Assembly: GCA_016719385.1 (NCBI GenBank) | Contig: JADJZA010000007.1 | Coordinates: 847,659 to 911,658, forward strand | Length of the DNA: 64,000 bases | Direction: 5' to 3' | Source of the DNA: Candidatus Microthrix subdominans | GTDB lineage: Bacteria; Actinomycetota; Acidimicrobiia; Acidimicrobiales; Microtrichaceae | Shown: positions 1-9,409 of the stretch, one piece after another | How positions within the stretch are numbered: position 1 is the stretch's first letter | How the letters are laid out: the number at the start of each line of letters is the position of its first letter | The notes under the pieces: generated by a model | The model's database searches: none | Told to the model about the DNA's origin: nothing | The model's input: only the letters and a program-made list of their open reading frames with translations | Translations under genes and position numbers: made by a program

Positions 1-2
1 CC

Positions 3-68
3 GTGCAGTTCTACGTCGATCGGCCTGACTGGTGGGAACCCTTGCTCGAGCGGGTCAAGAACCGGTGA
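3..68 (+). CDS. C-terminal end of an unidentified protein (partial)
   Basis: The window opens inside a gene. Frame 3 reads 21 codons, ending in LLERVKNR, and stops with TGA at 66-68. The last bases overlap the GTG start of the next gene (GTGA at 65-68), the same coupling seen repeatedly in this polysaccharide locus, so this is very likely the 3' end of another polysaccharide gene. Too little is visible to assign a family. Confidence 0.55.
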   Translation: MQFYVDRPDWWEPLLERVKNR

Positions 69-1537
69 ACCTCCCGGCCGACGCCAAGGCGTCGCCCGCG
101 TCCCCCATCGGTTCCTTCGGTGATCCGGTCGGCCTCGTCGTCACGGTTGCCTGGTTGTTCGCCCTGGGCCTTGGGCCGGTGTACACGCTGCGCAACCGCA
201 TCAACCCACCGCTGAGCGGCCAGTACATCGACGACGCCCTCGTCAACGCGGCCTTCGTCGGGCTGCACGTGGGGGTCATCGCCGTGATTTTCGTGCTCGC
301 CCGGCGTCGGCCGGCGATCTCTGGACTTACCGCCGTGCTGCTCGTGGCGCTCCACCTGCTGGTGATCGCCTCGGCCTGGTGGTCGCTGGCCCCGGGACGC
401 TCGGCGACGCAGGGGGTGTTGTTTGCGCTGACGACGGTGGCGGCGCTGGTGGTGGGCGACCGGGTCGGCGTGCGGGGCGTCGTCCTCAGCCTGGCGGTCG
501 CCTCCCAGGCGGGCGTCGTGCTCAGCCAGCTGGCGGTGCGGCGGGGCTGGCCCAACACGATCGACCTCAACGGCGACTGGGCGGGCATCTACCTCAACCG
601 CAACTCGCTCGGGCCGGTGTCGGTGTTGGCCCTGCTGGCGACGACGGCGACCGCTGCGCTGTGGTGGTGCGACCGGAGGAGCGGTGATCGGCGGGCGTCC
701 AACGGAGCTGGCGCCCGGGCTTACGGCAGCGTCGTCGGCGTGGTCGTCGCCACCGTCATCGTGGGCCTGCTGCTCGTCGATGCTCACACGCTGATCCGTT
801 CGGCCTCGCTGACGCCCCTGGTCGGCGCCGTCGTGGGACTGCTGACCGCGCTGGTGGCGCTGGCGTTGCCGTGGTGGGCACACCGGCGCCGCCCGGCGGG
901 CGCAGCGACGGGCCGGGCAGCGAGCCCGGCGATGCTCGGCGTCGGCCTGCTCGTCACGTGGGCGGGCCTGGCGCTGGCGGCGGTCGTGGGTCGATCGGCG
1001 CTGGCGACCGGGCTGGACCGAAGCACGACTCTCTCGGGCCGCACCGAGCTGTGGGGGTGGTTGATCGATGCGATCAGCCGTCGCCCGTTCAGCGGCTGGG
1101 GCTGGCTTGGGGTGTGGGAGGACCGGGCTCTCGAGGCCGAGGTGGTCGGCCGCTTCGACGTCGACTTCTCGACGGCCCACAATGCGGTGATCGAGATGCT
1201 GCTGGGGGTCGGAATCGTCGGTGCGGTCCTGTTGGTGGCGGCCGTCGGCGTGACGACCTGGCCGATTGTTGTCGTTGCGACGAGACCCGGCGTTCAACGC
1301 GCCGTCGGCGTCGTGGCGTTGGGGTTTGTCGGATACGTCGTGGCGGTCAACCAGCTGGAGACCTACGTCGGCGCCAACCTGTTGCCCTGGGCCCTGCTGA
1401 TCGCGCTCGGGGCCGGCTGCGCTCGCCAGTTGAGGGCCGGCACGGCCGAACCGGTAGGCCTGGATGGCTCGCACGGATTGGATGGCTCGGACGGTCCGGC
1501 CGCAGATGCGATGCCGCGTTCGGGGGTGGCGTCGTGA
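65..1537 (+). CDS. O-antigen ligase / Wzy-like polymerase membrane protein
   Basis: A protein of about 490 residues made largely of hydrophobic helices. It carries the pattern of the O-antigen ligase/polymerase family (Wzy_C): an SGR motif near residue 324, then a WGW/RP...GWGW stretch, then AHN at about 371-373 followed by a Gly-rich helix. Members act in the cytoplasmic membrane, joining or polymerising lipid-linked glycans. An upstream GTG at 32 is in frame, but GTG at 65 is preferred because it overlaps the previous stop as GTGA. It overlaps the next glycosyltransferase in the same way. Whether it is a polymerase or a ligase cannot be told from sequence. Confidence 0.8.
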   Translation: MNLPADAKASPASPIGSFGDPVGLVVTVAWLFALGLGPVYTLRNRINPPLSGQYIDDALVNAAFVGLHVGVIAVIFVLARRRPAISGLTAVLLVALHLLVIASAWWSLAPGRSATQGVLFALTTVAALVVGDRVGVRGVVLSLAVASQAGVVLSQLAVRRGWPNTIDLNGDWAGIYLNRNSLGPVSVLALLATTATAALWWCDRRSGDRRASNGAGARAYGSVVGVVVATVIVGLLLVDAHTLIRSASLTPLVGAVVGLLTALVALALPWWAHRRRPAGAATGRAASPAMLGVGLLVTWAGLALAAVVGRSALATGLDRSTTLSGRTELWGWLIDAISRRPFSGWGWLGVWEDRALEAEVVGRFDVDFSTAHNAVIEMLLGVGIVGAVLLVAAVGVTTWPIVVVATRPGVQRAVGVVALGFVGYVVAVNQLETYVGANLLPWALLIALGAGCARQLRAGTAEPVGLDGSHGLDGSDGPAADAMPRSGVAS

Positions 1538-2502
1538 GCCACCCGCGCATTGACTGGGTGGTGCTGACCACCGGCGACCGGCCGGCCGAGCTGGCTCGGG
1601 CGCTCAACTCGCTCGCCGGTGGGCTCGCCGCCGAGGACCGGGTCCACCTGGTGCTCAACGGGCCGGACCTCGATCCGCCCGCGGCGTCCAGCCTGGCCGC
1701 CGACGTGGCCGGTGCGCTGCACGTGATCCACGCCGGGGAGAACCTGGGCATCCCGGGCGGCCGCAACCTGGGCGCCGGCATCGGGAGCGCCGGCGTCGAG
1801 CGCGCCGCGACCGTCGAGGCCGTCCAGAACAGTGCCGTTGAAGGTGGGGCCGACGTGATCGCCTTCTTGGACGACGATGCCGTCGTCGTGGGGGCGGGCG
1901 CACTGTGCGCCGACCTGCGAGCCCGCTTCGGATCCGATCAGCGGCTGGGCGGTGTCTCGTTTCGCATCGTCGACCCGACGACCGGGGCCACCGCTCAGCG
2001 CCACGTGCCCCGCCCGGGCGGTGCCGGGTTGGAGCGCGAGGGGCCGGTCACCAGCTTTCTCGGCGGTGCCTCGGCGCTGTCCGGGCCGATGTTCCGCCAG
2101 GTCGGCGGCTACGAGGCCGCGTTCTTCTACGCCCACGAGGAGAGCGATCTGGCGTGGCGGGCAATCGGCCAGGGCTGGAGCTTCGTCTATGCGCCCTCTC
2201 TGGTCGTCACACACCCGATGCTGCCGACCACCCGTCACCCGGGGGCGATCGAGCGTTCGATGCGCAACCGGGTGTGGCTGGTGCGTCGCAACCTGCCCCT
2301 GCCGGTGGCGCTCGTTCACCTGGTGGTGTGGGTGGCGATCGGGCTGACCCGCTCGCGCTCGGCCGCCGGTGCCGCATCGCTGCTGCGGGGCCTCCGCACC
2401 GGGCTGGGCCCGTGTCCCCGGCCGCCGGTGCCGGTGGGCACCTCCCAGCGGTGGCGCACCACCTGGCGCCTCACCCGGGCGGGTCGTCCGCCGATCCTCT
2501 AG
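1534..2502 (+). CDS. Family 2 glycosyltransferase
   Basis: A 322-residue GT-A fold glycosyltransferase. The N-terminus reads DWVVLTTGDRP, the donor/metal motif is FLDDDAVVV (Asp 113-115), and the acceptor-side motif EESDLAWR lies near residues 202-209. It probably transfers a nucleotide-sugar residue to a growing lipid-linked glycan at the inner face of the membrane. The GTG start overlaps the stop of the Wzy-like gene (GTGA), so the two are translationally coupled. An in-frame extension back to 871 is open but would lie inside the upstream gene, so it was rejected. The C-terminal 90 residues include a hydrophobic stretch that could associate with membrane. Sugar specificity is unknown. Confidence 0.85.
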   Translation: MSHPRIDWVVLTTGDRPAELARALNSLAGGLAAEDRVHLVLNGPDLDPPAASSLAADVAGALHVIHAGENLGIPGGRNLGAGIGSAGVERAATVEAVQNSAVEGGADVIAFLDDDAVVVGAGALCADLRARFGSDQRLGGVSFRIVDPTTGATAQRHVPRPGGAGLEREGPVTSFLGGASALSGPMFRQVGGYEAAFFYAHEESDLAWRAIGQGWSFVYAPSLVVTHPMLPTTRHPGAIERSMRNRVWLVRRNLPLPVALVHLVVWVAIGLTRSRSAAGAASLLRGLRTGLGPCPRPPVPVGTSQRWRTTWRLTRAGRPPIL

Positions 2503-2580
2503 TCCGCTGTCGCTTCGCCTGGTCGGCGGATTCGAACGGTCAGCTACCATCGGCCTTTCATCCTGCGAAAGGTCTGCCGA

Positions 2581-3297
2581 GTGAGCCCACGTGTTGTGAT
2601 CCTGGCCGCCGGAGTGGGTTCACGCCTCGGCAAGCCCCATCCCAAGCCGCTGACGCCCATCGCGGGTGGTCGCACGATCATGGACCTGCAGCTTCGCCAC
2701 CTCAGCGACCGTTTCGATGCCGACTTGATCTCCACCGTCGTGGGGTTCAAGAAGGAAATGATCATGGAGGAGCACCCCGAGGTCTCCTACATCTACAACG
2801 ATGAGTTCGGTGATACGAACACCTCTAAGAGCCTGCTGAGGGGGCTGCGCCTCACCGGCAGCGACCCGGTGCTGTGGCTCAACGGCGACGTCGTGTTCGA
2901 CCCGGCAGTGCTCGAGATTCTTCAGCCCTACATCGACCGTGACCAGAGTTTCGTGGCGGTCAACACCGAGTCGGTGTCCGACGAGGAGGTCAAGTACACC
3001 CTCGACGACCGGGGCTTCATCAACGAGATCTCCAAGGAGGTCTCGGGAGGCCTGGGCGAGGCGGTCGGCATCAACTTTGTCGGCTCCTCGGACAAGCCGT
3101 TCCTGACCGCTCGCCTGGAGGACTGCGGCCCCCAGGATTACTTCGAGCGAGGCATCGAGCTGGCGATCCAACGGGACCGCCGCAAGTTCCGGGCGGTCGA
3201 TATCTCTGCGGCCCGTTGCATGGAGGTGGACTTTCCCACCGATCTCGCCCAAGCCGAGACCACGTTTGCCGACCTGGGGTCGGTCCGCAAGGGCTGA
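2581..3297 (+). CDS. Sugar/choline-phosphate nucleotidyltransferase family protein
   Basis: A 238-residue NTP-transferase fold. The N-terminal signature is LAAGVGSRLG (residues 8-17) with KPLTPIAGG following at 22-30, and a metal-binding NGD sits at 101-103. These are the hallmarks of enzymes that join a nucleotide to a sugar-1-phosphate or phosphocholine (LicC-like). In this locus it probably makes an activated precursor for surface glycan decoration. The start is GTG at 2581, 78 bases after the previous stop. A sugar-1-phosphate and a phosphocholine substrate cannot be distinguished from sequence alone. Confidence 0.78.
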   Translation: MSPRVVILAAGVGSRLGKPHPKPLTPIAGGRTIMDLQLRHLSDRFDADLISTVVGFKKEMIMEEHPEVSYIYNDEFGDTNTSKSLLRGLRLTGSDPVLWLNGDVVFDPAVLEILQPYIDRDQSFVAVNTESVSDEEVKYTLDDRGFINEISKEVSGGLGEAVGINFVGSSDKPFLTARLEDCGPQDYFERGIELAIQRDRRKFRAVDISAARCMEVDFPTDLAQAETTFADLGSVRKG

Positions 3298-3387
3298 CGG
3301 CCCGCCGTTGGAGCACTGCCCCGAAAACTGGGGGCCGTCCGGGCCTCGGTACACTGGAGGGCCGTTTGGGACAGCCGTCCGGACGGA

Positions 3388-4929
3388 TTGTCGACAACCC
3401 CGAGGTGCCCCGTGCCAGAGCCGACCGATCCTGAGATGACCTCCCCGGCCGAGACAGCGGTGGGCGATCTGCGGATCGGCATCCTCGTCGTTGCCTACAA
3501 CGCTGCGTCGACGCTGCGCGAGGTGCTCGATCGGATCCCCGAGGACTTTCGCACCCGGGTCGAGAAGGTCTACGTGTGCGATGACTTCAGCACCGACGAC
3601 ACCTATTTGATCGGCCTTGGGTACTCCCAGACCCGCGATGACCTGCCGATCACGATGGTGCGCCAGCCTCGCAACCTGGGCTACGGCGGCAACCAGAAGT
3701 CGGGGTACCGCATGGCGATCGACGACGGCCTGGACGTGGTCGTGCTGCTGCACGGCGACGGGCAGTATGCCCCCGAGAAGCTGCCCGACATGGTGGTGCC
3801 CTTCGAGAGCGATTCGGCCGACGCGGTGTTCGGCAGCCGCATGATGACCCCCGGCGGTGCCCTGCAAGGCGGTATGCCCCGGTACAAGTACGTCGGCAAC
3901 AAGGTCCTGTCCCGCTTCGAGAACCTGATGCTCGGCACCGAGCTGTCGGAGTTTCACAGTGGGTACCGGGCCTATTCGACCAAGGCGCTGGCCTCGATCG
4001 ATTTCGAGAGCAACTCGGACGACTTCGATTTCGACACCGAGATCATCATCCAGCTGGTTGAGGCTGGAATGCGGATCGAGGAGATCCCGATCCCCACCTA
4101 CTACGGGGACGAGATCTGTCGGGTCAACGGCATGAAGTACGCAGCCGACGTCGCCACCCATGTGGTGACTTGGCGCCTGAACAAGATGGGCCTCGGGCAG
4201 GGGCGCTTCGCCGACGTCGGCGAGGAGTACGACCTCAAGCCGTCTGCGGACAGCTCGCACGGCGTGCTGCTGCGCTGGCTGGACTCGATGCCGTCCTCGC
4301 GCGTGCTCGATCTGGGTTGCTCCGGCGGCCAGTTCGCCGCAGTGGCCCGGGCGAGCGGACACCACGTGACCGGGGTCGATGTCGCCGCTGCGCCGGGGGT
4401 CACCGACCGACTCGACCGGTTTGTACAGGCCGACCTCGATGCCGGCCTGGGCGAGGAGCTGATCGTCGAGCTGGGCGACGAGCCCTTCGACGTGGTGGTG
4501 ATGGGCGACGTGCTCGAGCACGTGCGTCATCCGGGCCGGCTGCTCGCCGATGCGCGCAAGCTGCTCGCCCCCGGGGGGTCGATGCTGATCTCGGTGCCCA
4601 ACTTCGGGCACTGGTACCCGAGGTTCCGCACCGCGCTGGGCGCCTTCGACTACGACATGCGCGGCATCCTCGATCGCACCCACGTGCGCTTCTTCACCCG
4701 ACGCAGCCTGATGCGCCTGCTCGACGATGCCAACCTTCGGGTGGTGAGCTTCGACCAGGTGGGCCTGCCGCTCGGTGCGCTGGCCGAGCGCAGCGAGCTG
4801 GGCGTCGATGAGCACGGCGAATTTGATGAGCAGGGCCCGGGTGTGCTGGCCAAGGCGGAGGGCGCCCTCGCCCAGGCTTGGCCGACGATGTTTGCCTACC
4901 AGTTCCTGGTCAAGGCCGAGCCGGCCTGA
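3388..4929 (+). CDS. Fusion of DPM1-like family 2 glycosyltransferase and SAM methyltransferase
   Basis: A 513-residue two-domain protein. Residues 30-260 form a DPM1/polyprenyl-phosphate-type GT2 domain: ILVVAYNAASTL, VCDDFSTDDT, LLHGDGQY as the DxD-like motif, then FHSGYRAYS. Residues 300-470 form a class I SAM-dependent methyltransferase with VLDLGCSGGQ near 306-315 and the MGDVLEHV signature of glycan/lipid methyltransferases. The fusion suggests sugar transfer followed by methylation, perhaps capping a glycan chain. GTG at 3412 or ATG at 3436 are alternative starts and would only trim a poorly conserved leader. The methyltransferase half resembles the separate methyltransferase at 12.9 kb. 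Confidence 0.85.
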   Translation: MSTTPRCPVPEPTDPEMTSPAETAVGDLRIGILVVAYNAASTLREVLDRIPEDFRTRVEKVYVCDDFSTDDTYLIGLGYSQTRDDLPITMVRQPRNLGYGGNQKSGYRMAIDDGLDVVVLLHGDGQYAPEKLPDMVVPFESDSADAVFGSRMMTPGGALQGGMPRYKYVGNKVLSRFENLMLGTELSEFHSGYRAYSTKALASIDFESNSDDFDFDTEIIIQLVEAGMRIEEIPIPTYYGDEICRVNGMKYAADVATHVVTWRLNKMGLGQGRFADVGEEYDLKPSADSSHGVLLRWLDSMPSSRVLDLGCSGGQFAAVARASGHHVTGVDVAAAPGVTDRLDRFVQADLDAGLGEELIVELGDEPFDVVVMGDVLEHVRHPGRLLADARKLLAPGGSMLISVPNFGHWYPRFRTALGAFDYDMRGILDRTHVRFFTRRSLMRLLDDANLRVVSFDQVGLPLGALAERSELGVDEHGEFDEQGPGVLAKAEGALAQAWPTMFAYQFLVKAEPA

Positions 4930-5014
4930 CCGAAGCCGGCCCAGAGGGCAGCCGCCTCCAGCTCAGGCCTCGCAGGCCAGAGGGCCGGGCTCACGGAGTT
5001 CGGTCGCCCGCGGA

Positions 5015-7696
5015 TCAGCCGTCCGGTGTCCCGGCGTCGGCCGCCACCGTCTCGGGTGCGGTGGCCACCGGTTGACGCAGGTTGTTGAGCGCCTCTTCGA
5101 GGGTGCTGCCTCGCCCGACCAGCCCGTCGGCGTAGGCCAACACCTCGACCAGCTGCTGGGTGGCGTCGGGGCCGTTGGCGGTGACGTACACCGGTCGCAC
5201 GTACAGCACGTCCTTGCCGTTGGGTACCAGCGTCATGGCGCCGAAGCGAACGGTGGACCCGCCGGCGGAGAGCAGCGTGAACTGTTGGCTGAGCTCGGTG
5301 TCGCCGTTGATCGCCGCCTGGACGACTGAAGGGCCCCCGATCTGTGTCTGGCCGTCCGACCCGTCGGGGCTGGGCACGGTCAACAGTTCGAGCTTCTCGC
5401 CGTCGTCGTTGTCGGCCAGTGCAAACGCCGACAGGGCGGCGCGCGGCGAGTTGGCGTTGGCGGCCGAGCCAAGGTTGAACGGACGCACCCCCACCCAGCG
5501 GGGTCCCTCGCCGGTCGAGGTGTCGAGTACCTGGGCGACCGGCGGAATGCCGCCTGGTGCCGGGTCCGAGCCCTCGATATCGCTGCCCGGGTCGCCGGAG
5601 ACCACCCAGTTGCGGCTGCCGTCGAGGAACAGGTCGGGGTCGGTCACGTGGTAGCGGCCCAGCATGTTGGTCTGCACCTTGAGCATGTCGACCGGGTAAC
5701 GCAGGTGTGCCCGAATCCCGGCAGGCATCTCGGAGATCGGGGTGAACGCCCCCGGATAGACACGGCTCCAGGCGTCGAGGATCGGGTCGTCGCCGCCCTG
5801 GCGCTCGGTGCGGTACAGCGTGACCGTGCCGTCGTAGGCGTCGACGGTGGCCTTGACCGAAGCGCGCAGGTAATTGAAGCGTCCCTGGGTGAGGTCGCTG
5901 TCCGGTGCCAGCCCTGCGGTGTTGGCGAACTGGGAGTTCGGGTAGGTGTCCGACGTGGTGTAGCCGTCGATCACCCAGGTGATCCGGCCGTCGGCGACCA
6001 CCGGGTACGGGTCGGACCCGAACTTGAGGAAGGGCGCCATCGTGTGCAGGCGCTCGTTGATGTCGCGGCGGTACAACAGCTGCGAGTCGTCGGTGACGTA
6101 GTCGCTGACCAGCGGGTCGAGTTCGCCCTGGGTGAGTGCCAGCGCACCCTTCCGCCAGATCGAATTCATCGCTATGCCCGTGTCGGCGTCGAAGGTGGCA
6201 CCGTTCTGCTGAGCGCGCTCGGTGCCGACGATTGCGTACCAGTTCTTGACGCCCTCGCCGAAGTACAGCTCCGGGTGATCGACCTCGAACTCGCCGGTCA
6301 GGGACTCGAAGTCGGGGCGGCCGTCGGGACGCACCTCGTCCGCCGGGGCCACTGCCAGGCCGTCGCCGTGGGTGTAGACCAAGTGCCTTTGTTCCCAGCC
6401 GCCCTGCGGAAGGCCGCCTGCGTCGGAGCTGCGGGCGGCGAGCAACACCGGCCGGAGTTCGCCATCGATCTTGTAGCGGTCGAGGTCGACGTTGGTGATC
6501 TTCACCGCTGTTCGGCCTTCGAGGACCTGGAAGGTGGAGGCATAGGGCCCCGGGTCGAGCAGCGGAACACGAGCGGGAACACCCTTGGCCGAGCCGGCCG
6601 ACACCGGCAGGTAGAGCGACGGGGGCGTGGGGTCGGCCTCGACCAGCGAACGTTCGGTGATGTCGTTGAGGGTGTAGGCCGACCGGGTGGCCTCGAGGTT
6701 GTTCTCGACGTAGGGTCGCTCGACGATGGCCTCCTGCGGGGCGACCCTGAGGCGTGTGACGATGCCGGGCATCAGGTACAGCCCGACGACGGCGATCACG
6801 CCCCAGAGCGCGGCCGCGATCACCGCCAGGCGTCGGAGCCTGAAGCGAAGGTTGGCCAGGCACAGGCAGCCGACGACCACGGCGATCAGCGACAGCGTGT
6901 ACAGGGTGGTGCGCTGCACGGTCAGCTCGGTATAGCCCGCCCCGACGAAGGCGCCGGAGGTCGACATGGCCAGGGACCGTTGCTGGACGACCATGAAGTC
7001 GATCGCCTTGACGAAGGCGAGCAGCCCGAACAGGACCGACAGGTGCGCCACCGCCCGCTGGTCGGAACGGCTGACGAAGTGGGTGAGGCTGATGCGCCGG
7101 TTGACCAGGTACACGAGCAGGGCCAGGGCGATGGCGCCGACGAGCATCCAGCTGAGCCAGGTGGTCACCAGGTTCCAGAACGGCAGCTTGAACAGGTAAT
7201 CGCTGACGTCTCCGCCCAGCTCGGGCACCTCGATCCCGGTCGGGCGACCCTCGCGGAACAACAGCCACACCTGCCACTTCGAAGCGACCCGACGGGTCTC
7301 CCACAGGGCGAAGAGCACCGGAGCGGCCACGGTCAGCCATGTGTGGGCGGGACCCATCTTGGCCTCGTACCACTTCAGGATGCGGCCCTTGGGTCGATCG
7401 ACCTCGGCTGCGCCTCGATGATTGGCCAGGTAGACGGAAGCGCCGGTGACGACGAGGGTAATGACCAGTGCGATCGCGCCCAGTTGCAGCCGCGCCACCA
7501 TGGTCGTGCGCCAGATCGGCACGTCGGACACCGTGCGGAACCACCACATGTTGAGGGCCTGTTGGGCGATGGCGCGCAGGCTGAAGACGCCGACGAGGAT
7601 GACGGCGATGACGGCGATGACGGTTCGCTGACGGTGGGATCGGCGCTCGACGAGGCTCACGAGCATGGCGCGTTCGGTGGTGGTGGCGACAGGCAT
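5015..7696 (-). CDS. UPF0182 family integral membrane protein
   Basis: An 893-residue protein of the UPF0182/COG1615 family, common in actinobacteria. About seven hydrophobic segments lie in the first 310 residues (for example 24-44, 69-90 and 178-200). A long, mostly hydrophilic domain follows, with the conserved block RPYVENNLEATRSAY and the later repeated YPNSQFANTAGL-type blocks. The C-terminus carries the short 'STLEEALNNL' segment typical of the family. Its function is unknown, and the large domain is presumably extracytoplasmic. It is convergent with the GT2-methyltransferase gene and lies upstream of the first exporter ATPase on its own strand, so it may be read independently of the glycan genes. 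Confidence 0.92.
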   Translation of the reverse strand: MPVATTTERAMLVSLVERRSHRQRTVIAVIAVILVGVFSLRAIAQQALNMWWFRTVSDVPIWRTTMVARLQLGAIALVITLVVTGASVYLANHRGAAEVDRPKGRILKWYEAKMGPAHTWLTVAAPVLFALWETRRVASKWQVWLLFREGRPTGIEVPELGGDVSDYLFKLPFWNLVTTWLSWMLVGAIALALLVYLVNRRISLTHFVSRSDQRAVAHLSVLFGLLAFVKAIDFMVVQQRSLAMSTSGAFVGAGYTELTVQRTTLYTLSLIAVVVGCLCLANLRFRLRRLAVIAAALWGVIAVVGLYLMPGIVTRLRVAPQEAIVERPYVENNLEATRSAYTLNDITERSLVEADPTPPSLYLPVSAGSAKGVPARVPLLDPGPYASTFQVLEGRTAVKITNVDLDRYKIDGELRPVLLAARSSDAGGLPQGGWEQRHLVYTHGDGLAVAPADEVRPDGRPDFESLTGEFEVDHPELYFGEGVKNWYAIVGTERAQQNGATFDADTGIAMNSIWRKGALALTQGELDPLVSDYVTDDSQLLYRRDINERLHTMAPFLKFGSDPYPVVADGRITWVIDGYTTSDTYPNSQFANTAGLAPDSDLTQGRFNYLRASVKATVDAYDGTVTLYRTERQGGDDPILDAWSRVYPGAFTPISEMPAGIRAHLRYPVDMLKVQTNMLGRYHVTDPDLFLDGSRNWVVSGDPGSDIEGSDPAPGGIPPVAQVLDTSTGEGPRWVGVRPFNLGSAANANSPRAALSAFALADNDDGEKLELLTVPSPDGSDGQTQIGGPSVVQAAINGDTELSQQFTLLSAGGSTVRFGAMTLVPNGKDVLYVRPVYVTANGPDATQQLVEVLAYADGLVGRGSTLEEALNNLRQPVATAPETVAADAGTPDG

Positions 7697-7758
7697 GGTT
7701 CAGTCCCGGGTGGCTTCGTCGTGCTGGTGGGGGGAGCCGATCTTCGGTCGGTGCGGGC

Positions 7759-8547
7759 TCACTTCTGCTTCTCCGTGTACTGGGCGATGACGTCTGCGAT
7801 CGGTCCGTCGGCTTTCAGCACGCCCTGCTCCAGCCAGATCCCACGCTTGCACAGGCGTTTCAGCTCGTTCATGTTGTGGCTGACCATCAACAACGTGCCG
7901 GCGTGGTCCAGCATCTCCTGGATTCGCCCCTCCGACTTGGCTCGAAACTCCTTATCGCCCACCGAGAGCGCCTCGTCGATCATCAGGATCTTGGGGCGTA
8001 TCGATGTGGCGATGGCGAAGAGCAAACGGGCCTTCATGCCCGACGAATACGATCGCAGCGGACGGTTGATCGCATCGCCGATGTCGGCGAACTCGATGAT
8101 TGAGTCCATGTGTTCGTCGATCTGTTCGAGCGACATGCCGAGGGCCAGGCAACCGATGCGAATGTTGCGGATGCCGGACACCTTGGGCAACAGGGCTGCG
8201 CCCACGCCCATCAGCCGGGGTTCGTAGGCGGCGTAGATCTGCCCGTTGGTCACCGGTAGCAGACCGGCGATGGCGGCCAGGATGGTGCTCTTGCCGGATC
8301 CGTTCGAGCCCATGATGGCAACCGACTCGCCCTCGTAGACGGCAAAGCTGGCGCCCTGGACAGCGTGGATGATCGTCCTGCCTGCACCCTTCAGCCCTGT
8401 GAAGCGCTCGCGGAGGCCGCGTTGGCGGTCCTCCCATACCTCGTAGTCGATGTCGACGTCGTTGAGCAGCAGCACCATCGGGCCGCGTTGGGCGGAGTCG
8501 GCGTTGGATGCGTCGCCCGGCCGTTCGCCCGGGGTTGGGGTCGTCAC
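7759..8547 (-). CDS. Polysaccharide ABC exporter ATP-binding protein (Wzt-type, no C-terminal domain)
   Basis: A 262-residue ABC ATPase. Walker A is GSNGSGKST (80-88), the signature is YSSGMKARL near 167-175, and Walker B is ILMIDEAL with the catalytic Glu at 192. A switch His follows in VSHNMNE. This is the KpsT/Wzt/TagH subfamily that powers export of lipid-linked glycans. It ends soon after the nucleotide-binding domain and lacks the carbohydrate-recognition tail seen in its paralogue at 10.75-12.0 kb. The GTG start at 8547 lies 5 bases after the stop of the partner permease. The longer in-frame ORF to 8679 would overlap that permease and was rejected. Confidence 0.9.
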   Translation of the reverse strand: MTTPTPGERPGDASNADSAQRGPMVLLLNDVDIDYEVWEDRQRGLRERFTGLKGAGRTIIHAVQGASFAVYEGESVAIMGSNGSGKSTILAAIAGLLPVTNGQIYAAYEPRLMGVGAALLPKVSGIRNIRIGCLALGMSLEQIDEHMDSIIEFADIGDAINRPLRSYSSGMKARLLFAIATSIRPKILMIDEALSVGDKEFRAKSEGRIQEMLDHAGTLLMVSHNMNELKRLCKRGIWLEQGVLKADGPIADVIAQYTEKQK

Positions 8548-8552
8548 CGCCC

Positions 8553-9392
8553 TCACCCCCGCCCGTATCGCAGCTCGGCCCGCCGGAAGAACCTGAAGCC
8601 CCAGACGAGGGCGAAGACCGACCAGCCGATCGCCACCGCAAGCTGGTGTCCGGTCAGCGGGAGACCGAGGAACGACCACCGGTAGAGGGTCAGGTAGGCG
8701 GCGAACGGGTTGAGCTCAACCAGCAACAGCATGGGGCCATGGATCCGATCGGCGATCTTGTCGAGGGGAAACATGACCCCGGAGGCGTAAATCCCCAGCC
8801 GAAACAGAAACGGCACGATCTGGGCGACGTCTCGAAATCCATCGTTGAGGCGGGCCACGATCATGGCGGCACCGAGGTTGAAGCCGGTATGAATCAGCAG
8901 GAACACCGGGATGGCCAACCACCGGGGGTTGGGATAGAGCCCCATGACGATCGACAGCGCCGCCAGCATGCCCAACTCGAACCAGAACGTGATGATGTGG
9001 CTGAAGGTCACCGACACCGGCAACAGCGCCCTCGGAAACTGCACCGCCCGGATCAGCCCCTCGTTGGAGGTGATCGCCTGTGCGCCGGACAAGACGGTCT
9101 TCGATGTGAGGTTGTAGGAGAACACCCCGATCGTGAGCCACAGCAGGTAGTTGTCGACGCCGCGTGAGGAGTTCAAGATGACGCCGAAGATCACGTAGTA
9201 CACCAGCACCGTCAGCAGCGGGTTGGTGATGTGCCACAGGTTTCCCAGCAGCGTGTCCTGGTGCCGAGCCCGGACCTCCTCCATCGGGAGGGAGGTGGCG
9301 AAGTCGCGGCGGCGCCACATCTCGCGGAGGTAGACGAGCAGCGGTTGCTGCGCGGCAACTGGGCGGAGCGGGGGAGTGACGTCGGTGGTCAT
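8553..9392 (-). CDS. Polysaccharide ABC exporter permease (Wzm-type, ABC-2 family)
   Basis: A 279-residue ABC-2 type permease with an amphipathic N-terminal region containing RARHQDTLLGNLWHITNPLL, typical of O-polysaccharide and teichoic acid exporters. About six hydrophobic helices follow. It forms the membrane channel with the ATPase encoded immediately downstream. The pair lies in a four-gene minus-strand block: permease, ATPase with C-terminal domain, sugar transferase, then this permease and its ATPase. The sugar transferase 17 bases upstream suggests that initiation and export of one glycan are encoded together. Confidence 0.9.
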   Translation of the reverse strand: MTTDVTPPLRPVAAQQPLLVYLREMWRRRDFATSLPMEEVRARHQDTLLGNLWHITNPLLTVLVYYVIFGVILNSSRGVDNYLLWLTIGVFSYNLTSKTVLSGAQAITSNEGLIRAVQFPRALLPVSVTFSHIITFWFELGMLAALSIVMGLYPNPRWLAIPVFLLIHTGFNLGAAMIVARLNDGFRDVAQIVPFLFRLGIYASGVMFPLDKIADRIHGPMLLLVELNPFAAYLTLYRWSFLGLPLTGHQLAVAIGWSVFALVWGFRFFRRAELRYGRG

Positions 9393-9409
9393 GGGAGGGA
9401 GCCGGCGAC

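Noticed and set aside
2620..4815. 731-codon minus-strand open frame
   Set aside because: It is antisense to two clear glycan genes, and its composition (His/Gln/Arg/Val-rich) is that of a GC-rich shadow frame.
5648..8227. 859-codon plus-strand open frame
   Set aside because: It runs antisense to the UPF0182 and ABC ATPase genes and has no domain pattern.
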